From Aestuariivirga sp. (GTDB taxonomy: Bacteria; Pseudomonadota; Alphaproteobacteria; Rhizobiales; Aestuariivirgaceae), in the NCBI RefSeq assembly GCF_020252395.1, contig NZ_JADCDB010000024.1:1-64000 (forward strand): 64,000 nt of DNA. Reading direction: 5' to 3'. The notes beneath the pieces were generated by a model that worked only from the letters and a program-made list of their open reading frames with translations, did no database searches and was not told the origin of the DNA. Position numbers and translations under genes: made by a program. Of the stretch, positions 32,542 to 41,568 are shown in pieces; position 1 is the stretch's first letter; each line of letters begins with the position of its first letter.

Positions 32542-32651
32542 TTCCATGGCCTGACCGGACGCCGCCGGTGGGTGGCAGGCTTATTGCCTAACTCGCCGCG
32601 AAATGCAAGAACAAGATCATTCCGATCTTTCACTAGGGACATTCGGCCGCC

Positions 32652-33143
32652 ATGCCTGCGACCCGCGACGATCTGTTTGCCCGTTTCGAGGCCTTGGGCC
32701 TTGAGACCACCACCCGGGACCATGCCCCCGTCTTTACCGTGGAGGAGGCCCGGGCGCTGCGGGGCGAGATTCCCGGCGGGCACTGCAAGAACCTGTTCCT
32801 GAAGGATGACAAGGGCAATATCTGGCTCATCGTCTGCCTGGAGGAGGCGCAGGTGGACCTGAAGGCGGCCCCGGCCAGGATTGGCTCCCGGCGGCTGTCC
32901 TTCGGCAAGCCGGAGTTGCTTCGGGAGGTTCTGGGGGTGGAGCCAGGCTCAGTGACGCCTTTCGGGTTGATCAATGACACCGAAAAGCGCGTTAACGTTG
33001 TGCTGGACGCCGCCATGATGGCGCATGAGCTGGTCAATTACCACCCGCTGGAGAACACCGCGACGACCACCATCCGCCCGGCGGACCTCGTCACCTTCAT
33101 CCGCTCCTGCGGGCATGAGCCGAAGGTAGTGGCGGTGGCCTGA
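32652..33143 (+). CDS. proX: Prolyl-tRNA editing protein ProX (YbaK/EbsC domain)
   Basis: Free-standing deacylase that hydrolyses Ala-tRNA(Pro), protecting translation fidelity. 163 aa, the usual length. Diagnostic stretches: DHAPVFTVEEA, CKNLFLKDDKGNIWLIV with the conserved Lys, GVEPGSVTPFGLINDTEKRV and NYHPLENTATTTIRPADL. Cytosolic. It lies just past tRNA-Gly on the opposite strand and starts the core-gene half of the window. It stands 72 bp before a thioredoxin-TPR gene on the same strand; cotranscription possible. Confidence 0.92.
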   Translation: MPATRDDLFARFEALGLETTTRDHAPVFTVEEARALRGEIPGGHCKNLFLKDDKGNIWLIVCLEEAQVDLKAAPARIGSRRLSFGKPELLREVLGVEPGSVTPFGLINDTEKRVNVVLDAAMMAHELVNYHPLENTATTTIRPADLVTFIRSCGHEPKVVAVA

Positions 33144-33215
33144 GGCGCAGCGTCATTGAAAAGAAGAAGGGTTTGCTCCACATAGGGGGCAGAGACAGTT
33201 TCGAAGGGCAGTTCC

Positions 33216-34142
33216 ATGAGCATGACATTCGGCGGCCAGTCCGCCGGCGGCCCCGCCCCGTCCGCGGCGGGCGAGCTGATCAAGGACTCCAACACCCAGG
33301 CCTTCATGAAGGATGTGATCGAGGCGTCGCGCCAGCAGCCCGTCATCGTTGATTTCTGGGCGCCGTGGTGCGGGCCCTGCAAGCAGCTTGGTCCGGCGCT
33401 GGAAAAGGTTGTGAAGGCCGCCAATGGGAAGGTGCGCATGGTCAAGATCAATGTGGACGAGAACCAGCAGCTCGCCCAGCAGATGCGCATCCAGTCCATT
33501 CCCGCGGTCTATGCCTTCGTCAACGGCCAGCCGGTCGATGGCTTCATGGGCGCGCTGCCCGAGGGCCAGATCAAGCAGTTTATCGACCGCCTCGGCGGCC
33601 AGGGCAGCATGGCCGAGGAGATCGAGGCAGTTCTGGCCGATGCCCGCGATCTTGCCGGGCAAATGGATTACCAGAACGCCGCCCAGCTCTTCGCGCAGAT
33701 CCTGCAGGCCGACCGTGAGAACGTGGGCGCCATCGCCGGTCTCGCGCGCTGCGAAATGGCGCTGGGTGACCTGAAAAATGCGCAGAAGACACTCGCCCTC
33801 GTTCCGCCCGCCAAGGCCAACGATCCAGAGGTGCTGAGCGTGAAGGCGCAGCTCGAACTGGCGCTGAACCCGGTCGATACTTCCGAGATCGGCACGCTCA
33901 AGGCGAAGGTGGAGGCGAACCCGGATGACTTCCAGTCGCGGCTCGAGCTCGCCATGCTGCTCAACGGCGCCAACGAGCGCGAGGCGGCAACCGACCAGTT
34001 GATCTACATCATCAAGAAGATGCGGGCGTGGAACGATGAGGCGGCGCGAAAGCAGCTCGTCAAGTTCTTCGAGGCCTGGGGCCCGAAGGACGAGTTCACC
34101 ATCGCCGGCCGCCGCAAGCTCTCTTCAGTCTTGTTCTCCTAA
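33216..34142 (+). CDS. Thioredoxin-domain protein with TPR region (CnoX/YbbN type)
   Basis: Protein of 308 aa. Thioredoxin domain at ~20-125 with the redox site FWAPWCGPCKQ (residues ~46-56), then helical repeats (~130-300, such as YQNAAQLFAQILQADRENVG and LAMLLNGANEREAATDQLI). The layout matches the chaperedoxin CnoX (YbbN), which binds unfolding proteins and cooperates with chaperonins. Here the CxxC is complete, unlike E. coli YbbN (SxxC), so redox activity is likely. ATG at 33216 has AAGGG upstream; an ATG at 33222 is also possible. Stop overlaps the next start by one base (TAATG). Confidence 0.88.
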   Translation: MSMTFGGQSAGGPAPSAAGELIKDSNTQAFMKDVIEASRQQPVIVDFWAPWCGPCKQLGPALEKVVKAANGKVRMVKINVDENQQLAQQMRIQSIPAVYAFVNGQPVDGFMGALPEGQIKQFIDRLGGQGSMAEEIEAVLADARDLAGQMDYQNAAQLFAQILQADRENVGAIAGLARCEMALGDLKNAQKTLALVPPAKANDPEVLSVKAQLELALNPVDTSEIGTLKAKVEANPDDFQSRLELAMLLNGANEREAATDQLIYIIKKMRAWNDEAARKQLVKFFEAWGPKDEFTIAGRRKLSSVLFS

Positions 34143-34810
34143 TGGGCATCTTCGACCGCTATCGCGGGCCGCAGGAACTGCCGCAGCGCATTCCGGTGTT
34201 TCCGCTCGCCGGCGCGCTGCTGCTGCCACGCGCCGACCTGCCGCTCAATATCTTCGAGCCGCGCTACCTCGCGATGATAGAGCATGCGCTCGCCAACGAC
34301 AAGCTGATCGGCATCATTCAGCCGGCGGCCGCCGAAGCGGCGGGCGATGTTCCGCCGCTGATGAAGGTTGGCTGCGTGGGGCGCATCACCTCATGGGCGG
34401 AAACGCCCGATGACCGGATGCTGATCACGCTCACGGGTGTCGCACGCTTCCAGATTGTCGACGAGCTCGACGCCGGAACGCCGTTCCGCCAGGTGATCGC
34501 CGACTACCATCCTTTCGCAGCGGACCTTGCCATGGGGGCGGGCGCTGCCGAGGTGAACCGCCCGGCGCTGCTCAAGGTGTTCCGCGACTATCTCGACGCC
34601 AACAACATGAGTGCCGACTGGCAGGAAGTGGACCAGGCCCCGACCGAGGTGCTGGTCAACACGCTGTCGCTCTTGGCGCCCTATCCGCCGCAGGAGAAGC
34701 AGGCATTGCTTGAGGCGCCGGATTTGAGGACGCGCGCGGACGTGCTTGTGGCCTTGACCGAAGTGGCGCTGAGCAAGATGGGCAAGGGCGCCAAGCCGCG
34801 CCTGCAATAG
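34142..34810 (+). CDS. LON peptidase substrate-binding domain protein
   Basis: Protein of 222 aa made of the N-terminal (substrate-binding) domain of Lon without ATPase or protease parts. RIPVFPLAGALLLPRADLPL and NIFEPRYLAMIEHAL are the hallmark, followed by VGCVGRITSWAE and DRMLITLTGVARFQI. Many alphaproteobacteria carry this gene directly after the thioredoxin-TPR gene, as here with a one-base overlap. Function is not firmly known; it is presumed to take part in protein quality control with its partner. Cytosolic. Confidence 0.92.
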   Translation: MGIFDRYRGPQELPQRIPVFPLAGALLLPRADLPLNIFEPRYLAMIEHALANDKLIGIIQPAAAEAAGDVPPLMKVGCVGRITSWAETPDDRMLITLTGVARFQIVDELDAGTPFRQVIADYHPFAADLAMGAGAAEVNRPALLKVFRDYLDANNMSADWQEVDQAPTEVLVNTLSLLAPYPPQEKQALLEAPDLRTRADVLVALTEVALSKMGKGAKPRLQ

Positions 34811-34819
34811 GGGTTCACC

Positions 34820-35005
34820 ATGGCCGATATCCGCACCGATCCGCGCCTTTTAGAATTGCTCGTCTGCCCCGTCACCAAGACCAGACTGCAATATGACGCC
34901 GGAAAGCAGGAGCTGATCTCGCGCGCGGCCGGCCTCGCCTACCCGATCCGTGATGGCATTCCCATCATGCTTCCCGATGAGGCGCGCGAGATCAACCGTG
35001 AATGA
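34820..35005 (+). CDS. Trm112 family protein
   Basis: Protein of 61 aa. [18 protein letters not shown] and [20 protein letters not shown] are the family pattern (usual CPxC reduced to CPVT here, with only one Cys). Trm112 proteins are small partners or activators of methyltransferases; in bacteria their role is poorly defined. It starts 9 bp after the LON-domain gene and overlaps the following GTG start by 8 bp, so all three are probably translated from one mRNA. Confidence 0.92.
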   Translation: MADIRTDPRLLELLVCPVTKTRLQYDAGKQELISRAAGLAYPIRDGIPIMLPDEAREINRE

Positions 35006-35351
35006 ACCCTGGCCGGAGGAGCTGCGGCTCGCGGACGGCGGCAGCGACTTGCACGTGCGCTTCGATACGGGCGAGCAGGTGGCGCTGGCGGCGGAATATC
35101 TGCGCGTCGAGAGCCCCAGTGCGGAAGTGAAGGGTCATGGCCCAGGCCAGGAGCAGCTGGTCTGGGGCAAGCGCAATGTGAAGATCGCGCGGCTCGAACC
35201 CGTGGGTACTTACGCGGTGCGCATCGTGTTCGATGACGGGCATGCGACGGGCCTCTATACTTGGCCCTATCTCCTGAAGCTCGGGCGCGAGCACTGCACG
35301 CTGTGGCCCGCCTATCTCGGAAAGCTCAAGGCGGCGGGTTTCAGCCGCTAA
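34998..35351 (+). CDS. DUF971 domain protein (gamma-butyrobetaine hydroxylase N-domain-like)
   Basis: Protein of 117 aa from a GTG at 34998 overlapping the Trm112 stop. ATG starts earlier in this frame fall within trm112 and are rejected. [52 protein letters not shown] and [12 protein letters not shown] are the conserved parts. Related proteins act in Fe-S cluster or carnitine metabolism; its exact role here is not known. No Cys/His zinc motif stands out. Converges on ubiH with a 4 bp overlap. Confidence 0.85.
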   Translation: MNEPWPEELRLADGGSDLHVRFDTGEQVALAAEYLRVESPSAEVKGHGPGQEQLVWGKRNVKIARLEPVGTYAVRIVFDDGHATGLYTWPYLLKLGREHCTLWPAYLGKLKAAGFSR

Positions 35352-36586
35352 ACTTTCTCACCGCGCAACAGCCGCGGCAGGTCTCCCGAGATGCCGGCGG
35401 CTTCCGACACGAACATCGACTTCATGCCGCCCATGCGGTTCACGGTCATCAGGCCGGCGCGGCGGAGGAGCGTCAGCACCGGGTTGGTGTTGGCGAAGAG
35501 CCGGTTCATGCCGTCCATCATGGCGCCCGTCGCCACCGTGTCGAAGCGGCGCCACTGGGTGTAGCGGTCGAGCACCGGCTCGCTGCCGATGTCGAGGCCA
35601 AGCGCCGCCGCATCATGGATGCAGTCGGCGAGTGCCGCCACATCGCGAAGGCCCAGGTTGAAGCCCAGCCCTGCCAGCGGATGCAGCACATGCGCCGCAT
35701 CGCCGGCGAGGGCCAAGCGCGGGCCGGTGAAGGTCTCGGCCAGATACATGGCCAGCGGATAGCCGTGGCGGCCGGAGATGAGCCTCACCTCGCCCAGATG
35801 GTTGCCGAAGCGCAGCTTCAGCTCGTCCTCGAACTCTTTCATCGGCAGTTTCAGCATGCGCTGTGCCGACTCCGTGCGCTCCGACCAGACGAGCGATGAG
35901 CGGTTGCCGGGGAGCGGCAGAATGGCGAAGGGGCCGGACGGCGTGAAGTGTTCCTCCGCACGGCCATTGTGCGGGAGCTCGTGCTCCACCGTGGCGACGA
36001 GGCCCATCTGGTCATAGGGCCAGCCGATCAGCTTGATGCCCGCCGCCTCTCGCGCCGGTGAATTGCGGCCGTCGGCGGCGGCGATGAGGGGCGCCTTCAG
36101 CACCGTGCTGTCGGCAAGCTTCACGGCGGCGAGCCCGGGCTTGAAATGATAATGCTCCACCGCCTGCCCGACGCAGAAGCGGATGTGGGGCGATTTCTGC
36201 GCGTCCTCCAGCATGGCGCCATAGAGGAAGCGGTTCTCGATCATGTGGGCGGAGGGGCCGCCCTTCATGTCGGCCTCGCCGAACTGGAGGAGCACGGGGC
36301 GCGCGCCGCCGGGAATGGCGCTGTCGGTGACGATGATCTCGGCCATGGGCTGGGCGTGGTGCGCCACCTTGTCCCAAATGCCGAGCGATTCGAACATGCG
36401 GCGCGCCGCGGCGGTGATGGCGGAGGCGCGGCCGTCGAAGGCATTGGTGGAGAAGGAGCGCGGGTCCTTCAGGTCCACTACCACCACATACAGCGGGCGC
36501 TTCACTTGCGTGCCGCCCAGAGCCAGGGCTGCGGCCAGGCCGTTCAGCGCGGCGCCGATGACGATGACGTCGGGAGACTTGCTCAT
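35348..36586 (-). CDS. UbiH/UbiF-type FAD-dependent monooxygenase
   Basis: Protein of 412 aa probably hydroxylating the ring of a ubiquinone precursor at the inner membrane. DVIVIGAALNGLAAALAL is the FAD Rossmann loop (G-A-A-L-N-G variant of GxGxxG). IAADGRNSPAREAAGI is the DG motif. LALAGDAAHVLHPLAGLGFNLGLRD (given here by its core GDAAHVLHPLAGLGFNLGL) is the UbiH/COQ6 signature near residue 290. Which ring position it serves (C1, C5 or C6) cannot be told. Start ATG at 36586. The gene is alone on this strand between the trm112 operon and glnK. Confidence 0.9.
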   Translation of the reverse strand: MSKSPDVIVIGAALNGLAAALALGGTQVKRPLYVVVVDLKDPRSFSTNAFDGRASAITAAARRMFESLGIWDKVAHHAQPMAEIIVTDSAIPGGARPVLLQFGEADMKGGPSAHMIENRFLYGAMLEDAQKSPHIRFCVGQAVEHYHFKPGLAAVKLADSTVLKAPLIAAADGRNSPAREAAGIKLIGWPYDQMGLVATVEHELPHNGRAEEHFTPSGPFAILPLPGNRSSLVWSERTESAQRMLKLPMKEFEDELKLRFGNHLGEVRLISGRHGYPLAMYLAETFTGPRLALAGDAAHVLHPLAGLGFNLGLRDVAALADCIHDAAALGLDIGSEPVLDRYTQWRRFDTVATGAMMDGMNRLFANTNPVLTLLRRAGLMTVNRMGGMKSMFVSEAAGISGDLPRLLRGEKV

Positions 36587-36764
36587 GAACCCTGTTTCGC
36601 CGGTTTGCGGCGGGAAATACAGGTGGTTCAGCGTCGCGGATCAACTGCCTTAAGTTTAGGCAGGTGAATAGATCACACCGAGAGATGACCGATTTTTAAT
36701 CAGGATCGCAAAATGGTGACTCATATTTCACCACAGAATCAAGGATTTAGCTGCAGCGCAGAAG

Positions 36765-36780
36765 TGGCATGAAACTTGTG
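36765..36780 (+). promoter_or_regulatory. Candidate sigma-54 promoter of glnK-amtB
   Basis: TGGCATGAAACTTGTG: consensus TGGCACG-N4-TTGCW with two changes (C to T in the -24 box, C to T in the -12 box) and exact GG-to-TTG spacing. It ends 33 bases before the glnK ATG, leaving room for a short leader with GGGGAG. glnK-amtB operons are commonly sigma-54/NtrC driven, which supports the reading. No clear NtrC half-site pair was found upstream. Confidence 0.65.
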
Positions 36781-36813
36781 ATGGCTCTTCTACACCAACC
36801 ACGGGGAGTAGGC

Positions 36814-37152
36814 ATGAAATTCATCATTGCAGTGATCAAGCCCTTCAAGCTTGAGGAGGTGCGCGAGGCGCTGGGGGCGCTGGGCATCCAGGGCATCACG
36901 GTCACCGAGGTGCGCGGCCATGGCCGGCAGCGCGGCCACACCGAATTCTACCGCGGCGCAGAATACACCGTGAGCTTCGTGCCCAAAGTGAAGCTCGAAC
37001 TCGCGGTCGACGAGCACATGGCCGACAAGGTCATCGAGGCGATCCAGACCACCGGCCAGACCGGCCAGATCGGCGACGGCAAGATCTTCGTGCTGCCGCT
37101 CGAACAGGCCGTCCGCATCCGCACCGGCGAGTCCGGTACGGCGGCCCTCTAA
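36814..37152 (+). CDS. glnK: PII nitrogen regulatory protein GlnK
   Basis: Protein of 112 aa, trimeric sensor of 2-oxoglutarate, ATP/ADP and nitrogen state. MKFIIAVIKPFKLEEVREAL starts the protein; the open frame before it is not family-like, and GGGGAG precedes this ATG. The T-loop keeps the uridylylation Tyr51 (FYRGAEY). Nucleotide-site motifs TGQIGDGKIFVLPLE and VRIRTGESG are intact. Directly upstream of amtB (25 bp), as in nearly all such pairs. It binds and closes AmtB when nitrogen is plentiful. Preceded by the sigma-54-like site at 36765. Confidence 0.96.
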   Translation: MKFIIAVIKPFKLEEVREALGALGIQGITVTEVRGHGRQRGHTEFYRGAEYTVSFVPKVKLELAVDEHMADKVIEAIQTTGQTGQIGDGKIFVLPLEQAVRIRTGESGTAAL

Positions 37153-37177
37153 TCACAGCATCAAGGAGCAGTTTCCG

Positions 37178-38713
37178 ATGATTTCTCCGACCATCACCAA
37201 GAGGCTGGCACTCGCAGCGGCGGGACTGGGCCTCACCCCGCTTTTCGTCACCGCTGCGGAGGCCGCGGCCACCGTCAACAAGGGCGACACCACCTGGATG
37301 CTGATCGCCACCTGCATGGTGGTGCTGATGACCGTGCCGGGCCTCGCGCTGTTCTATGGCGGCCTGGTGCGCGCCAAGAACGTGCTGTCGGTGCTGATGC
37401 AGGTGCTGACGGTGTTTTCGATCGTCTCCATCCTGTGGGTGATCTACGGCTATTCCGTCGCCTTCACATCGAATGCCAGCGCGGCGCTCAACCCCTTCTT
37501 CGGCGGCTTCTCCAAGCTGATGCTGGGGGGCGTCACGGCCGCCTCCGAGGTTGGCACCTTCTCCAAGGAAACCAACATTCCGGAACTGGCCTTCGTCATC
37601 TTCCAGATGACTTTTGCCTGCATCACGCCGGCCCTCATCATCGGCGCCTTCGCCGAGCGCATGAAGTTCCAGGCCGTGCTGCTGTTCATGGTGCTGTGGT
37701 TCACCTTCGCCTATCTGCCCATGGCGCACATGGTGTGGTTCTGGGCCGGACCTGACGCCTACACGCTGTCGGCGGACAATCTGGCGTTGGTCAGTTCGCT
37801 CGTCGGCGAGGATAAGGCCAGGCAGCTGCTCGACGCGCTGGCCGCCGCAACGACGGATGACGCCAAGGCCGCGGTGCTCGGCGAATATGCCGCCCTCGTC
37901 AATGCCGGCAATGGCTATCTGTTCAGCCTCGGCGCCCTCGACTTCGCGGGCGGCACGGTGGTGCACATCAATGCCGGAATCGCCGGCCTCGTCTGCGCCC
38001 TGTTCCTCGGCAAGCGCGTAGGCTATGGCCGCGACCCGATCACGCCGCACAACCTGACCTTTGTGCTCACCGGCGCCGGCCTGCTGCTGTTCGGCTGGTA
38101 CGGCTTCAATGCTGGTTCGAGCCTGGAGGCCAATGGCCTCACCGCGCTGATCATCCTCAACACCACCATCGCGGCGAGTGCGGCGGCACTGGCCTGGATG
38201 GGTGGCGAATGGATCTTCCGCGGCCACCCAAGCCTGCTCGGCGGCGCCTCGGGCGCGGTCGCAGGCCTCGTTGCCATCACGCCGGCCTGCGGCTTCGTCG
38301 GCCCCGGCGGCGCCATCCTCATCGGCATCGCCGCGGGCTTCCTCTGCCTGTGGGCGGTGGTCGTGCTTAAGGCCAAGCTCGGCTATGACGACGCGCTCGA
38401 CGTGTTCGGCGTGCATGGCGTGGGCGGCATCCTCGGCGCGCTGCTGACCGGTGTTTTCGTCAACCCGGCGCTGGGCGGCACGGGCGTCACCGATTATCTT
38501 GCGGCGGGTCCCACCGCGGCGGTTGCCGCCTATTCCTTCGGCAGTCAGATGTATGCGCAGGTGATGGCTGTAATCGTCGCCGTTGTCTGGACTGCGGCGG
38601 TTTCTGCCGTGGCGCTGTTCATCTGCAAGGCGGTCACCGGCCTGCGCGTCAAGGAGCAGGAGGAGCGCGAGGGCCTCGACCTCGTCGATCACGGCGAACG
38701 CGCCTACAATTGA
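37178..38713 (+). CDS. amtB: Ammonium transporter
   Basis: Protein of 511 aa, longer than the common ~430. N-terminal signal-like helix (LALAAAGLGLTPLFVTAAEA), then eleven membrane helices. The twin pore histidines lie in GGTVVHINAGIAGLV and VFGVHGVGGILGA; the Phe gate and the Asp region DVFGVHG are also present. An extra ~55-residue segment sits in a periplasmic loop after AHMVWFW (roughly residues 190-250, rich in Ala, Asp and Leu), accounting for most of the added length. Conducts ammonium across the inner membrane and is blocked by GlnK encoded just upstream. Confidence 0.95.
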   Translation: MISPTITKRLALAAAGLGLTPLFVTAAEAAATVNKGDTTWMLIATCMVVLMTVPGLALFYGGLVRAKNVLSVLMQVLTVFSIVSILWVIYGYSVAFTSNASAALNPFFGGFSKLMLGGVTAASEVGTFSKETNIPELAFVIFQMTFACITPALIIGAFAERMKFQAVLLFMVLWFTFAYLPMAHMVWFWAGPDAYTLSADNLALVSSLVGEDKARQLLDALAAATTDDAKAAVLGEYAALVNAGNGYLFSLGALDFAGGTVVHINAGIAGLVCALFLGKRVGYGRDPITPHNLTFVLTGAGLLLFGWYGFNAGSSLEANGLTALIILNTTIAASAAALAWMGGEWIFRGHPSLLGGASGAVAGLVAITPACGFVGPGGAILIGIAAGFLCLWAVVVLKAKLGYDDALDVFGVHGVGGILGALLTGVFVNPALGGTGVTDYLAAGPTAAVAAYSFGSQMYAQVMAVIVAVVWTAAVSAVALFICKAVTGLRVKEQEEREGLDLVDHGERAYN

Positions 38714-38738
38714 CCTGATCTATCCTGTATCGGCATCG

Positions 38739-38766
38739 GACCCGGCGGGGGTGCCTCCGCCGGGTC
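38739..38766 (+). terminator. Hairpin after amtB, probable terminator
   Basis: Perfect 10-bp stem GACCCGGCGG / CCGCCGGGTC with an 8-base loop, 26 bp past the amtB stop and followed by TCTTGAT. The T-tract is weak, so it may act only partly or as an mRNA 3' end. It separates glnK-amtB from ftsK. Confidence 0.65.
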
Positions 38767-38867
38767 TCTTGATACCCCCTTAAACCCAGCCTTAACCACG
38801 GCCCGGCGAGAATAGCCTTAACCATGTGTTAGGGCCGGCGGAGCGTCTGCCCGGCGGAGGCTTTGTG

Positions 38868-41456
38868 ATGGCTTATCAACCGTCCTACGACACCGACGAC
38901 AGTGCGGTTCCCGCCGCGGTCCGGATCTTCTTCATGCGCCGCTTGTTCGAGGCGGCCGGCGCCATTCTGTTCCTCGGCCTCATCGCCGCCAGCCTGTCGC
39001 TGGCCTCCTGGTCCGTGGATGACCCCTCCCTCAACCATGCACTCGACCGCACGGCGCGCAACTGGCTGGGTTATCCAGGCGCCGTCGCCGCCGACGAGCT
39101 GATGCAGTTTTTCGGTCTCGGCGTGCTGGTGCTTCTGGCGATCCCCATGCGCTGGGCGATGGGCTTTCTGGCCCATGACGGACTGCCGCGCCCGCTGCGT
39201 CAGTCTATCTCGTGGATCCTGTGCACACTCGCGGCCTGTGCCACGCTTGCGGCCGTCCCTGCTCCGTCCAGCTGGTCGCTCACATCGGGCCTCGGCGGCA
39301 ATGCCGGGGACGTCATCCACAACCTCCTGATGATGGTGCTGGCGATAGCCATCTCCGGCTGGGTCCCGACGCTCGCCACCGGCCTCCTCATGCTGGCGAT
39401 GACGGTGTTCTTCGGGCTGCGTGCGCTGGGCGTCAGCCGCGCCGCCGCCGTCGAGCAGGCCGCGGCTGCGCCAAGCCGAAGCCGCAAGGCCTTGCGCGCC
39501 GCGGGCTCGGGGATTGGCGTGGCCCTCCGCTCGCTTGGCGGACTCTGGTCGCGCTGGCGCGAGCTGCGCCGGGCGGAAGCCCAGTACGAGCAGCAGCAGG
39601 GCGATGCCGACGATATCATCCGCCGCCTTGCCCCGCAGACCGAAACACCGCGCCGCGGCCGGAGCCCGACGGCGGCGCGCATCGAGCCCACTTTCTCCGC
39701 CCGCCGTCCTGCCCCTCTCCTCGAGGATGAGGAGCCTGCGGCGGAAGACTACGCAGGGGAGGAACAGTCCTCCGCCGGGGAAGACGGCTACGAAACCGGA
39801 CCGGAGTATGCCGGGGAAGAGGAGGCCGCGGAAGACAGCACCCGCGCTCCCAAGGTGACGCGCTCCAACAAGCCTCTGAAGCAAGGCAAGCGCCTGAAGA
39901 AGGACATGCAGCCGGGCCTCGGCTTCGGCGCCGCGCCGGAATACGAGCTGCCGCCGCTCACTCTCCTGGCCGAACCGAAGCGCGTAGGCAAGCCCGCCGA
40001 ACTCTCCGACGAGGCGCTGGAGCAGAATGCCCGCATGCTGGAAGGCGTGCTCGACGATTTCGGCGTGAAGGGTCAGATCCTAAAGGTGCGCCCGGGCCCG
40101 GTGGTGACACTCTACGAGCTTGAACCTGCACCGGGCATCAAATCGTCGCGCGTCATTTCGCTGGCCGACGACATCGCGCGGTCGATGAGCGCCATCTCGG
40201 CGCGTGTCGCCGTCGTTCAGGGCCGCAATGCCATCGGCATCGAACTGCCCAACGCCAGGCGCGAGACGGTGTTCCTGCGCGAGATGCTGGGCTCCGAGGC
40301 CTTCGAGAAGACCACCCTTAACCTCGCTATGGCGCTCGGCAAGAACATCGGCGGCGAACCGGTATTCGCCGATCTCGCGCGCATGCCGCATCTGCTGATC
40401 GCCGGCACAACGGGCTCCGGAAAGTCGGTGGGCATCAATACCATGATCCTGTCGCTGCTCTACAGGCTGCCGCCGGAGCGCTGCAAGCTGATCATGATCG
40501 ACCCCAAGATGCTGGAATTGTCCGTATACGAAGGAATTCCGCATCTCCTCGCCCCCGTCGTCACCGATCCGCGCAAGGCGGTGGTCGCCCTGAAATGGGC
40601 GGTGCGCGAGATGGAAGAGCGCTATCGCAAGATGTCCAAGGTCGGCGTGCGCAACATAGACGGCTACAATGCGCGCATGAAGCAGGCCGCCCAGAAGGGC
40701 GAGGAGTTGCACCGCACCGTCCAGACCGGCTTCGACCCCGAGACGGGCGAGCCCGTCTTCGAGAAGGAGGCGATGGACCTCTCGCCCATACCCTATATCG
40801 TGGTCATCATCGACGAGATGGCCGACCTTATGATGGTGGCGGGCAAGGATATCGAGGGAGCCGTGCAGCGCCTGGCCCAGATGGCGCGTGCTGCCGGGAT
40901 CCACGTGATAATGGCAACCCAGCGCCCCTCCGTCGATGTCATCACCGGCACCATCAAGGCCAATTTCCCCACCCGTGTCTCCTTCCAAGTCACCTCCAAG
41001 ATCGACAGCCGTACGATCTTGGGCGAGCAGGGGGCAGAACAGCTGCTTGGCCAGGGCGACATGCTCTACATGGCCGGCGGAGGGCGAATCTCGCGTCTAC
41101 ACGGCCCCTTCGTGTCGGATGACGAGGTGGAGAAGATCGTCGCTCACCTCAAGGCGCAGGGCGATCCGCTTTACGTCGAGGCGGTTACCGAAGAGCCGGA
41201 GGACGGCGCCTTTGGCGAGGGCGGCGGCATGGCGGGTGAAGGCGGCGGCTCTGGCGACGACCTTTACGACCAGGCGGTGCAGGTCGTGCTGCGCGACAAG
41301 AAGGTCTCGACCTCCTATGTGCAGCGCCGCCTGCAGGTGGGCTACAACAAGGCTGCAAGCCTCATCGAGCGGATGGAACGGGAGGGGCTGATCTCGGCTG
41401 CCAATGCCACGGGAAAACGCGAAATCCTGGCGCCGGGGGACAGCGCCCGGGACTGA
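38868..41456 (+). CDS. ftsK: DNA translocase FtsK
   Basis: Septum-bound DNA pump that clears chromosome ends and aligns dif sites at division. 862 aa from the ATG at 38868, preceded by GGCGGAGG. Four membrane helices lie in the first ~190 residues. An acidic low-complexity linker follows (~290-340, many Glu and Asp). The RecA-like motor has Walker [16 protein letters not shown] (~513) and Walker [15 protein letters not shown] (~640). The C-terminal gamma winged helix, [20 protein letters not shown], binds the KOPS guide sequence. All parts are intact. Confidence 0.97.
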   Translation: MAYQPSYDTDDSAVPAAVRIFFMRRLFEAAGAILFLGLIAASLSLASWSVDDPSLNHALDRTARNWLGYPGAVAADELMQFFGLGVLVLLAIPMRWAMGFLAHDGLPRPLRQSISWILCTLAACATLAAVPAPSSWSLTSGLGGNAGDVIHNLLMMVLAIAISGWVPTLATGLLMLAMTVFFGLRALGVSRAAAVEQAAAAPSRSRKALRAAGSGIGVALRSLGGLWSRWRELRRAEAQYEQQQGDADDIIRRLAPQTETPRRGRSPTAARIEPTFSARRPAPLLEDEEPAAEDYAGEEQSSAGEDGYETGPEYAGEEEAAEDSTRAPKVTRSNKPLKQGKRLKKDMQPGLGFGAAPEYELPPLTLLAEPKRVGKPAELSDEALEQNARMLEGVLDDFGVKGQILKVRPGPVVTLYELEPAPGIKSSRVISLADDIARSMSAISARVAVVQGRNAIGIELPNARRETVFLREMLGSEAFEKTTLNLAMALGKNIGGEPVFADLARMPHLLIAGTTGSGKSVGINTMILSLLYRLPPERCKLIMIDPKMLELSVYEGIPHLLAPVVTDPRKAVVALKWAVREMEERYRKMSKVGVRNIDGYNARMKQAAQKGEELHRTVQTGFDPETGEPVFEKEAMDLSPIPYIVVIIDEMADLMMVAGKDIEGAVQRLAQMARAAGIHVIMATQRPSVDVITGTIKANFPTRVSFQVTSKIDSRTILGEQGAEQLLGQGDMLYMAGGGRISRLHGPFVSDDEVEKIVAHLKAQGDPLYVEAVTEEPEDGAFGEGGGMAGEGGGSGDDLYDQAVQVVLRDKKVSTSYVQRRLQVGYNKAASLIERMEREGLISAANATGKREILAPGDSARD

Positions 41457-41568
41457 CATTTGCGTTATCTCCGGCCCTTGCCTCAAAATTGGCCCGTTCT
41501 TGCAGAAAAGCCTGCCATGACCTAGAAGCCCGGGCGATTTGCGCCGCCCCCAATCCGGAAAGAACAGG

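Noticed and set aside
31503-32650. Search for an integrase or att direct repeats beside tRNA-Gly
   Set aside because: No repeat of the tRNA 3' end and no integrase-like frame found inside the window.
36644-36764. Riboswitch or sRNA upstream of glnK
   Set aside because: Only short imperfect palindromes; nothing matching a known riboswitch class.
37031-38692. 553-aa reverse frame opposite amtB
   Set aside because: Antisense shadow; rich in Gly, Asp, Glu, His and Arg with no motifs.
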